From: Stratiolaelaps scimitus
Lineage: Eukaryota; Arthropoda; Arachnida; Mesostigmata; Laelapidae
DNA: 64,000 bases
Assembly (NCBI GenBank): GCA_019614645.1
Contig: JABWDB010000004.1
Span: 3,658,001-3,722,000, forward strand
Direction: 5' to 3'
Shown here: positions 38,720-47,940 of the stretch, piece by piece
Layout: each line of letters opens with the position of its first letter
How positions within the stretch are numbered: the stretch's first letter is position 1
The notes under the pieces: model-generated
Told to the model about the DNA's origin: nothing
Databases searched by the model: none
Seen by the model: the letters and a program-made list of their open reading frames with translations, nothing else
Made by a program: the position numbers and the translations under genes

Positions 38720-38765
38720 AACTTATAGCCCACTTAACACAGTTGTGTTAAGTGGGCTATAAGTT
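38720..38765. repeat. 46-bp perfect palindrome inside Tc1 copy 1
   Basis: Arms of 22 bases (38720-38741 and 38744-38765) are exact reverse complements with a 2-base centre. Read on the minus strand, the sequence continues a terminal-repeat context (ggtgcg) and contains atagcccac, which also occurs in the outer left direct repeat at 37444-37463. The palindrome therefore appears to be an inverted duplication of a transposase-binding repeat. Confidence 0.95.
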
Positions 38766-38843
38766 TTACGCACCTTCGAAATGACAATTTCCGATATCAA
38801 ATGTCTGAGTTAGATAGGCAACTATTCGTGGAATGTTCTTGAA

Positions 38844-38888
38844 ATGTGATAACTTTGAATGTCTGAAAGTCATTCAAAGTTATCACAT
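38844..38888. repeat. Fold-back at the truncated right end of Tc1 copy 1
   Basis: Arms of 18 bases (38844-38861 and 38871-38888) are exact reverse complements around a 9-base spacer. The left arm and spacer are terminal-repeat sequence. The right arm replaces what should be the outer part of the terminal repeat. Confidence 0.92.
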
Positions 38889-39690
38889 TGTTATCACAAG
38901 TTACGTCTCCTCTCACCACTCTTCACACACTTATATGTCATAAGCGACCGTTCACAGCATAGAGCGGCGTTGAACGGCCATGCGAGTACAAGGGAGGAAA
39001 TGCAGATTACATGTACCGGCGGGCGAGATCGTTATCCCTAGCAGTTTCGAGAATACGTTCTCAACGGTAAAGAAAGCCGACCGAAACGGCGGGCCCGACC
39101 TCGAACTTTGCCCTATGGTTGTCGCGGCGTTATGGGATCGTCATATACATGCACTATATGTAACACTATCGCAAGTGATACCGATGCCGATCATATTAAT
39201 CATACTCGCATTTATCTCGTTTACATCATCTTCGTTTCACACTTACTCAACCGGTTGATTCGAGCGTTGGGCATCACATTTCGACTTCACATCACGCCAA
39301 ATCGATGAGAAACACATTAGGACAGTAGAGCAGCTCAGCATACGACTTCACCGCGCGCGCGCTTCATCCTCTATCCCAGTGCACACGTGGACATCGAGCA
39401 GGCGGGATTACTCTACTAACCACGCATCTGTCCTTTTCCTTAAAAGCAGGTTCGGTTTATCGGGCGTCGCAAACGTAGCTTTGTAATCGTGCCTTCTTCA
39501 TCACCATCTGAATTCACCTGCGCTGATATCACTCATATATCACCACATATTATATATGTATATGTGTATATCTAGAGATATAGACATCACTCAATGTCGT
39601 CAACGGTCGAATCATCGACACACGTGCTCGAACACCTGAACGACATCAAACGCTGTGACAGAGTAGGTCGGGGAAATGGTGAGATGATGG

Positions 39691-40386
39691 TCACGTTCGG
39701 AATGATGATATGATAAATATCGCCTCGTTCCGAAGTCCCTCATCGTAGTCGACGAGCTTCTCGGCCACTGCTATCAGAGATACCGCTGTCACTATTCGAG
39801 TACTGGCGTTGCTGCCAGCACCACAAGTACAGCCACTAAACTGAACAAGGTGCTCAGTCAGCAGGGCTAACGAGATGACAGAGTGCGGCCGCCGCCGCCG
39901 CCCCGCCAGGGTCGGCACCATCAGTAACAGGCTGAACAAAGCGTCGGCGTTGTCGTAATCTCTTCCGAGACGTCCAACAAGTAGGCAGATTGCATACAGA
40001 TCAACAGAGTCGGCCGGCCGAATGCGGCGGCGATCATCTTCTTGATCATCTTGTTGTTGCTCCTGTCTTAGAGGGTGAACAGTTTCGGACGCAACAAAAC
40101 GCAGTGCGTTCTTGACCCCTGCCACGACCGCCTCAAACCCTCGTCTCTCATAGCGGTTGCTTATACCCCGCCTGCTAACAGCACACGTCAGGCCTAGGGC
40201 AAGCGGGACTGAGATGTAAACCTGAATAGTATTTTGGATGTATAGTTTTGTACAATGCGACAACCAACTTGCCTCTACTTCTTTCGAATTCATTGGCATT
40301 GTTGTTGTTATTGTTATTATTAACATCAAAGTATTGGGGAAAGAGACATGTCTCTCCAAACAACTGGCCTCAAGGAAATCTATCAA
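39691..40386 (-). CDS. Long unidentified open frame (weak)
   Basis: This is the longest uninterrupted frame in the window (231 codons). The first codon in the stretch is TTG; the first usable ATG lies about 20 codons in. The middle contains a low-complexity acidic and glutamine patch (EQQQDDQEDDRRR) followed by leucine-rich stretches such as ALFSLLLMVPTLAGRRRR. No signal peptide, clear membrane helix or family motif is recognisable. Local GC content is raised, which lengthens chance frames. It lies between two inverted transposon copies. It could be an exon, an unrecognised element protein or chance. Confidence 0.15.
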   Translation of the reverse strand: MIDFLEASCLERHVSFPNTLMLIITITTTMPMNSKEVEASWLSHCTKLYIQNTIQVYISVPLALGLTCAVSRRGISNRYERRGFEAVVAGVKNALRFVASETVHPLRQEQQQDDQEDDRRRIRPADSVDLYAICLLVGRLGRDYDNADALFSLLLMVPTLAGRRRRPHSVISLALLTEHLVQFSGCTCGAGSNASTRIVTAVSLIAVAEKLVDYDEGLRNEAIFIISSFRT

Positions 40387-40565
40387 CGGATGCTCAGCTT
40401 GAAGTGTCAGCGCTAGCTCGAGTGTCGTTGTTAGCCCGAGACGTCACCCTTGAAGACCATTGAGATCTCTTGTCTTTGGCTGGCAAGCAGATCTCGAGAA
40501 GCAGCAAACGCTGGCGTCGCTCGGCTTAGAGCGGTTTCTTGTATGCGCGGTACCAGAAATGCCTG

Positions 40566-40566
<1 letters not shown>

Positions 40567-40604
<38 letters not shown>
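40567..40604. repeat. (TA)n microsatellite
   Basis: About 19 uninterrupted TA units. Confidence 0.95.
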
Positions 40605-40605
<1 letters not shown>

Positions 40606-41510
40606 GCGGCTACCCTCTCTCCACCCAGTGACGACAGCAAAGTGGTGATGCTCGCGAAGAAAGAATGACTATATCAGCGAAGCCGGTGACTATGATAGCT
40701 ATGACGATTGTTGCTGCAGCTGCCGCCACGGTTTCTACGGACGGATCTGTGGTACTCGCCAGACACCTGCTGTGAACAAGAAGCACTTCGTTGAAATCAG
40801 TATGCCCAGCGGGCGTGAGTCGGAAACACGCTTGCAATATGAAACCCTGACGTACGCCAGTTCGTATTTATGGTGGCAGCTATTTATCGTGTACACGCAT
40901 GCATGCTCGCGGTCGTCCTTGCCCAAAATGAGGATAGGATAATGAACAGCAGCCGAGTGAACGGTTCAGCAGTGGCAACAAGAGGAAAAAGTGTTTGTCC
41001 AAAAGCGGATGATGGAACTACCCGCCGTAAACTGAAGCACATACGTCGATGCCTGTCTGTGTGTCCCTAGGGAAGATGAGCTGATTCGTCATCGAGTGCA
41101 CCTATGTCTCGTGGCTTGGAAAACTGGCGGCTGTCCGATTGCATAAACATGGAGAAACTAAACGCGCTGCATAGGTGACGAACGGCCACAGTGGGCTACG
41201 GTTGATTTCTTGGCTCCTACAACGTTCATTCGCATACTGGACGAATACTGCGCCAGAGCCTACACATATATATATATATATATATTTGCGAGGTCAAAAC
41301 AACAGCCTATCGTTCATGCTTATAGGGCGTTCATTGCAGCGGGTGAACTCCGGTTGCCGCCCGGAGACTCACTGTTTGGACCTGCATCAGATATGAGCGG
41401 GCGCAACCAGCAATATCATTTCTATAGGTGATAAGCGAAGAAGTATTTACATACGTTACTAAGATGTTTAAGGAGTTATGAGACGATATATATATGTATA
41501 TATATCGAAT

Positions 41511-41615
41511 CTTTGAAATCGAACGGGGACACAGGGAAAGAACAAGAACGATATATTTATTTATATATATATATATCGTTTTGTTGTTTCCTTGTGTCCC
41601 CGTTCGATTTCAAAG
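41511..41615. repeat. Inverted repeat with TA-rich loop, 1
   Basis: A left arm at about 41511-41554 and a right arm at about 41573-41615 are reverse complements over about 43 positions, with a few mismatches and one gap. The 22-base outer part is exact. The loop is TA- and TTA-rich. No transposase or terminal direct repeat is attached. Confidence 0.9.
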
Positions 41616-42026
41616 GACTGCCTTCAACTCCCACCGCAGATCGAGCTCTGCATGTAGCACATTTATATTCTATCAAGCTCCCACTGAATTCTACAATATT
41701 TTACGTTTGTTATTCTCTCTGCCAGGGAAGTGTTCTCTCGTGGCGAGGATATGACGGCAGGACATGGCACATCGTGGAAGGAACTTTCTCATCGTGTCTA
41801 GTGTGCATTTATAGCTTTTCTTTTACAGTTTCTGGCGAACAGATTCGTTAACGCGCCGGCACATGTATAGCACTCTTGATGTTGTAATAAGTAAATGCTC
41901 GCACATCAGCTAGTCGTTTATAGTTGTTAGGCATAGCATGGCCGATTCGGAGGACCAGTGAGGAACAAAGTGTTAGCAAAGACCTCCTTGAAAGCAAGTG
42001 CTAGCAAGGGCATTATATATTATCTG

Positions 42027-42104
42027 GGCCTCTGGATCTTAATTCCGCCGAGAGATATACATATATATATATATATATATCGGCGGAATTAAGATCCAGA
42101 GGCC
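42027..42104. repeat. Inverted repeat with (TA)n loop, 2
   Basis: The arm 42027-42050 is the exact reverse complement of 42081-42104 (24 bases). The 30-base loop is almost entirely TA. The arms are unrelated in sequence to the hairpin at 41511-41615. Confidence 0.95.
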
Positions 42105-42179
42105 GGGGTCAAGTCTCACACGCTCTACACTGGATTTCATAGTTATTTCCAGTCCATCAGCGATAGTGCGTTATATTCT

Positions 42180-43260
42180 CCAAAAATAAGCTAGAAAAGT
42201 GACCACGGAAAGTATTTCATCACTATGCCTACCAGCACTAAACAATATACTTATTAAGGACAAATACCTATTGTTGTCTGTGGCTGCCAGAATTACATAT
42301 AGATTCTTGTCAACAACTATTAAGAGAGTTATTAAGAAGTTAAGTGTTTGGAAAGTTGCCCAACCCTGTGCGAGACTAACCAAAGTTTGACGGTTCCGAA
42401 GGTAGCGCCTTTTTTCTTTGTTATTTCTGCCAATGCATATACAATAAATAGTATCACGCCAAAGTAAACATCGACGAGAAAAAGATGAAGAGACATTATC
42501 CCAAAGTAAAGGGGATTACAGAGGAGTCTGTTGATAAAGCTATTCTAAACTTTAGTGATCACCATGTAATACCAGTGGTACTTTAAGGAAAGTTTCTGTC
42601 ATTTAACATATTGTTTTCTGCATTTTTCCTCGATCTCCTTTTACTTTTGAATTCGAGTTTCATCTAAAGGAGTGTCTACAGAAACGAGGAAGACGTTCAA
42701 GTAAAGTCACCATTGAAACTGTCAAGCGTTGGTCAAGCGCTCACTAAGTTTCCGAACAATGTGAACATATAATTTGCATGAATCAAATGAGGCAATAGAC
42801 TACTGAAATGAAAACTATCTATCAACGAAACAAAAAAATTACCTTGAAAAAATTGCTTGTTCTTCACAAAGGGAGCTTAGTAAAGATGCATCAAACTCCC
42901 AAGTGGTCCCATGATGGTAATCAGCAATGCACGGAAAGTAGCCTTTATTGTACAATAATATTGTTGTTGCTCAAGGGTGCTCACGTTTTGCAAATTACCA
43001 ACCTCACGCTATACTTTGCACGGCAGGACGGTAATAACTGTGAGGAAATATTACACATTTTTGCCCGCTGATGAGGTGGATTTCATAGGCGCGCAATTAG
43101 CTCATGAGACGTTCCTTGGCTAAGCACTAGTTATTATCTTAGTTTCTATTGGTGATAGTATTCGGATATATCATGCGTTATTCATATGTCAAAACTTGTC
43201 CAATCACTTTTAATTGGCCTCAGTTTCGAACTAATACAGCCTCATCCTGCTGGCTTATAG
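42180..43260. other. AT-rich DNA, possibly decayed element sequence
   Basis: This stretch is more AT-rich than its neighbours. Broken frames run through it on the plus strand, including GITEESVDKAILNFSDHH near 42510-42570 and a frame at 42808-43071. The text looks like decayed coding sequence, but I cannot name a family. Confidence 0.3.
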
Positions 43261-43524
43261 ACTCCGCGACAAAAGGTTAGGACACCCCCATTTTTCTGAC
43301 TTTTTTTCTCAATCGCAAGTAGCAATGCAGCTTCGCTTTCAGTAATTCAAGGATATCACTTTTCCAGAACAGTTCCCCGAACACTCGGCTATCTAACTCA
43401 GATGTAGACATTTAATATTGGAAATTGTCGTTTTGAGGGTGCGACAAAAGGTAGGACAGTTAGTGTTTGTCTAACCCAACTGAGTTCTAGCATCGTTCTC
43501 GTACATATTTTCTACAAATTTTGT

Positions 43525-44707
43525 ATTTTGTAGGGCCGCCGCCGTTCTCCAGAATAGAAATTAATTGATTAGGCATAGATTACTATAGATATGATTACTG
43601 TTTATTCAAACATACAGTAGGGCGGGATTTCTAGGGATTATGGGGGGGGGGTGAGGACGACAATGTTCCGAGGAAGGCGATGGCATTGCCTCTCTGCACG
43701 GCGAGGGACAGCCGCTGCAGGAGGAAAGAGCCAGCGCGCTTGTCCCCGGTGGCGCGGATCAGCCTATGGTAGACCCCCTCGAGGAAGTTCGCAGTGAGAG
43801 GGCCGTGCCCGCCCAAGGTCTCAAAGGCAAGGGGGGAAAACAGGTGGGTTGCTTGGAGAGCGGCGTACTTCCTTAGCTTTGCCCGTTCCGCACGCGCTAC
43901 TGCGTAACCGGGGATGGTTGCACAGTGGTTGACATAAGAGGGTGCTAGAGTGTCAACCACAGTGCCGTAACTGTATGTCCTGAGTTCCGAAGAACTCCTT
44001 GACGATTTTCGCTGTATGAACTGCGGCGTTTTTGTGCTGGAAGATGAATCTTCCAGCACAGATCTTCTTGGCGTGATTCCTAAGTTGATTGTCCAATATA
44101 GTGCCGCAGCTACGACTATTCATTCCTCTGTTTACAAAGACCAAATCGATCTTCCCGTTGTAGCCAATACCGGCCCAAATCATCACACCACCACCCCCAG
44201 CTTGTCGTCGAGTTCTCTTCATTCCTAATGTCATGCAAGTAATAAGAATGTCCATCAGGACCGTCGAGATTGAATCTCTTTCATCAGAAAACAGCACACG
44301 TTGCCACTCCTCTATCCACGAAGATTGTTCACGAGCGAACCTCAATCTTGGATTTATGTTTTAGTATTAAACAAGGTTTTCGTTTAAGTTTTCTATGCAA
44401 AAATGTTCTGATGTCTGGAGGCACATTTGCACGTTTCGAACGTTCGTTTCGACTGCAGCCTCAGTTGCAATTTCGCGATAAGTCAAAAACCTGTTAGAGA
44501 CTCTTCGGAGGAGGAAGCGATTTTCACACACCTACTGCCTCGGGTCGTATGGCGCCTCTTTAATCCCGTACTGTTCAGGATCTTTAAGAAAATCACCTTC
44601 CTGCTTCTTTGCAAAATCGTGCCATTTCCGATTTTGGCTTGGTTTCTTCATTGGGGTTCAAAATAATTTCTGTTCACATCTTCGCGAAGTTGGCGGCCTC
44701 TGCCCAT
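43525..44707 (-). pseudogene. Tc1-like transposase pseudogene, copy 2, interrupted
   Basis: The start is the ATG at 44705-44707 (MGRGRQLREDVNRN), followed by the same early TGA as in copy 1. The catalytic part keeps WQRVLFSDERDS and GGGGVMIWAGIGYNGKIDLV, which copy 1 lacks in part. The second catalytic motif reads FIFQHKNAAVHTAK, so Asp is replaced by Lys. The reading ends near FFGTQDIQL, where LINE sequence begins (about 43967). Tc1 sequence resumes at about 43580 and ends with GGPTKY; the stop codon is replaced by a sense codon. About 170 bases present in copy 1 (38437-38606) are absent, including the third catalytic residue. The copy cannot be active. Confidence 0.87.
43581..43967 (-). mobile_element. 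5'-truncated LINE nested in Tc1 copy 2
   Basis: The minus-strand frame, ending at a TAG at 43631-43633, encodes the extreme C-terminus of a non-LTR retrotransposon protein. Blocks are LRKYAALQATHLFSPLAFET, LGGHGPLTANFLEGVYHRLI and TGDKRAGSFLLQRLSLAVQR, ending with GNAIAFLGTL. This tail is common behind reverse transcriptases of many invertebrate LINEs. A short 3' untranslated part follows with AATAAA (complement at 43601-43606) and no clear poly(A). The frame is open across the junction into Tc1, giving a chimeric 142-codon frame that is only an accident. Insertion removed about 170 bases of target rather than duplicating it. Confidence 0.8.
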
Positions 44708-45003
44708 CGTAGTTTTCGCGATGGGTCCAGAAAATTTGTACGAGAACGATCTTGGAACTCAACTGCGTTTCAACTGTCGTCCCACTCGACAAACACTAAC
44801 TGGCCTTTCCTTTTGAAGCACCCTCAAAACGATAGTTTCCAATATCAAATGTCTATATCTGAGTTAGATAGCCAAATATTCATGGAATGTTCTTGAAATG
44901 TGATAACCTTGAATTACTGAAAGCGAAACTGCATTATTACTTACGGTTGAGAAATAAAAAAAAGTCAGAAACATGGGGATGTCCTATTCTTGTGTCGCGG
45001 AGT

Positions 45004-47784
45004 GCATGTTTGAATAACGGTTTGCTCAGCGTTGCTATAGGCGATAATTAGCGATAATTGTTCCCACTCCCAGTGGGAAATAGTCGAGCCGCAAAGAGCC
45101 TAACGATTCCCGCAAACTTGTCGGTTACTGAGAACATGGCTGATCGTAGAGGGGTTTCGCTCGAGAACCTCCGAGAGCCATCTCACCTTAATCCTCAAGT
45201 CCAAATACAATAATATAGAAAGAAAGCACACGATAGAAACGAAAGTCGAACATATCAATTCAATGCAATGTATATGTCGCTTGTTAAATCAAGTCAACAA
45301 AAATATGCTAGATCTCTAGGAAAAAATACACATACGCATATGTATATATGCGTCAACAAGATCTCATTTCTTCCCGTTAAAGCCGCGCGACACTCGTTGC
45401 CATGGTGGATCTTCAAGTGAGTCACCCGAGACAATCGAATGCAGTATTCGAGCAATCCTTATCTCTTTCTGTTTGCCGCGGCCTTGCCAAGATTCCTGAT
45501 ATGTGTGCGCGATACCTATATATATATATATACCTGATTAGAAGCCCCCATCTCTATAACAGGGAGCCATAACCGAATAAGGCAGTGGAAATTACGAGCA
45601 AAGGCGATATCTGTTTACCCTAGATTGAGACCAGGAGATAGTATTCGATCTCTGCTCCGTTCCATCTCTGTCTACTGCTTGACCGTCAAGAAAGAATATA
45701 CTTTAGAAAGGCTGACTTTCGTTTAAAGTGTAGATCGTTCGTCGATTCGTGAAGGCTCAGTAGGTCACACCCATAATAGAATTGAGACTGTTTTGTTTAT
45801 TTGATATAGACATGCATATTACAGAAGCACACAGTAGAGGAAGCACTGTGAAGCTGATTTCGCAAAGAATTGAAATGGTAACCATAGTCACGATTAGACA
45901 ACGGGTATAATCAGATGCACCGGCCTTGATCCAGAAGGAAGACCCCTACCGTTTACGTGAGTCCTACGGCTTTGACTGAGAACGGGTGCTGTGGTACGGG
46001 CTACTCAAAACGTGGACAATGGCACCGTACTGCTCGCGTAACTCTGTCGGCACTCGTGGAGCTATTGGCACACCCACTCAGTATTGGCCACATTACCCCG
46101 CCAGGAAGGATTTATGGGAACGAGGCTCACGAATGGGTATTTGCTCTTGCCTGGTGCAAAAGAGGAATTGACAGTGCCAACTGTATTTGGGCGTAGTCTC
46201 AGAGGCTATACAAGCAGCTAATTTTGGTCGAAGACTTCTAAACACAAGGTAATGGCACTTACTGCCGCCTGCTGCGGCTATCGGCTCGTTACCGTTCTGA
46301 CGTATTCAATCTCCTCACACTCAGCTCTGAAGCCGACCAAGGGTAAACAGGGGAGTGGTAACGCACTGAACGACATGCGCGTTGCCCATATTCCTAGCTC
46401 TATCTACAAGGTCTGTCCATGATTATTGTTAGCACAATAGGATCCATTTTAAGAACGAAAGCCTTGACGACCATTTGTTTTAGCGATACAAGCATTTCGC
46501 AAGCATCTCCACCTGTGCATTGCGATGATTGAACCTTCTGGGTTGGTAGGTGTAGTGCGCCGCTTTACCGTGTCCGTGTAGTGCAGAAGTATAGGCACAC
46601 ACGGACATGTCCGATAAACTCTTATTGCCCTCCTTATTGTTTCTCGCTATTATATCATGTGCTCGTAATGATCTCACGGTCGTCTAACTCTCATTGAAGA
46701 ATGGTCGGACGTTCTAGGTTCGTCAGGTTTCCCTCCCACCATTCTGGCTTGTGCTCTATTGAAAACCGCTCGACGACAAACTCGCTGATGAGCCATCGAT
46801 AAGTGGTGGAGTCCGGCCTCAACTTCGCGAGGATGGTGACTGGTCGCGCGCCGATGGTTGAGTAGCGGCGTAATTGAGTGGCGGCGTTTTGCTTCGCTGG
46901 CCGAAGGAAAGATGAAAAGCTTTCTCGATAGGCGATTCCGTTAAACGATAGGTTAGACTACTCTCATTTTCTGCAGCCGGCAAGCGACGGGAACGATGTC
47001 CAGTTTCTATTCGCCTCCCTCTACCGCATAGGCCATTTCCAATGCATTGCCGTTGATTGATTCGACATAGATAGTATTGGTGTGGTTTTTGGCGCACTCA
47101 CAACGACACACCACGTTGCCACCTGATTCCAATGTGAATCAGACACGACGATTCCCTATGTCGACGGTCGGGAATGCGTTCGCAGAGAGGCGATTCGTCG
47201 GCGAGTCCAGCAAAGGAATAGACCCATAAATGCATGGATCTCAATGATAAACCTTTGGCTGCTATTACTCGAACGTTCGACGAGAGCAGCTAATTGAATT
47301 ATAGGGATCCTTGAGTCGATTGAAAGCTGTCGCAATCGCTGAAATGTTGAAGGGGCGGCAGACTGTAAAGCCTGTTGAGCATCTTGTAAAATCGGTCTAC
47401 TTTCATAATAGGTTTAATCCCATAAGGTGCGAGATAGACTCTATCACAGAGACAATCAGCCAGCTAGCAATATATCTATAAATACATAGCGAAAATATAT
47501 AGGCCTATTGCGAAATACAGCACCATCACAACAAACCATCGCCGATTCAGAGATGGCGGTTAAGGTAGGCGAAAAACGAAACTGCTACCTTACATTGAAG
47601 CCGCGAAACTGTACAGGATTCGGTCGGCGGACACTCGGTCACGCGTGGAGACGAATGGGTCTGTCAGGCAAAGTATAACACCATGTCCTTGTCAATCAAC
47701 ACAGTATCTGCTCGCCTCTACATTCGCACAGCCTATTATCGAGCTGGACAGTGGATAATGCTGTCAGAATCACGAATAATAAAC

Positions 47785-47787
<3 letters not shown>
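45004..47787. other. Unassigned DNA
   Basis: It contains a small TA-centred palindrome near 45334-45353 and a (TA)n at 45519-45532. No gene is recognised. Confidence 0.55.
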
Positions 47788-47847
<60 letters not shown>

Positions 47848-47849
47848 TT
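47788..47849. repeat. Longest (TA)n microsatellite in the window
   Basis: About 60 bases of TA with one C interruption near the end, followed by AT-rich low-complexity sequence to about 47940. Confidence 0.95.
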
Positions 47850-47940
47850 CATTTAAATAATAATGATAATAATAATCGAATTTATAAATTAGTAGGATAT
47901 ATCTATATATTATTTTTTGTGATATTGATTCAGCAGCCTA

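Larger units (their letters stand above)
37444..38870 (+). mobile_element. Tc1-like transposon, copy 1 (right end damaged)
   Basis: The left terminal region carries two direct repeats in the IR/DR style. The outer is near 37444-37463 (gcatcaaaaagatagcccac) and the inner is at 37619-37641 (gcgacgaaaggagaggacag and onward). The sequence between them matches the same zone of copy 2 at 43261-45003. On the right only the inner portion of the terminal repeat survives (about 38766-38870), and the terminal 80-90 bases are missing. Two palindromes, at 38720-38765 and 38844-38888, mark the damaged right side. The transposase gene lies in between. Confidence 0.85.
38889..41510. other. Spacer between inverted Tc1 copies, first half
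   Basis: It contains a CCG run near 39890-39905, a long (TA)n at 40567-40604 and another (TA)n at 41264-41286. One long minus-strand open frame at 39691-40386 is described separately. No other gene is seen. Confidence 0.5.
43261..45003 (-). mobile_element. Tc1-like transposon, copy 2, with both terminal repeats
   Basis: The ends are actccgcgac at 43261 and its reverse complement gtcgcggagt at 45003. Terminal inverted repeats of about 210 bases carry paired direct repeats. On the left they are gcgacaaaaggttaggacac (43266-43285) and gcgacaaaaggtaggacag (43441-43459). On the right their reverse complements lie at about 44981-44998 and 44797-44819. Bases TA lie near the left junction (43258-43259), but an exact TA duplication is not preserved. 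The transposase reads on the minus strand and is interrupted by a LINE fragment. Confidence 0.9.

Noticed and set aside
43631..44059. 142-codon minus-strand frame as a gene
   Set aside because: It is a chance fusion of out-of-frame Tc1 sequence with the C-terminal tail of a LINE protein.
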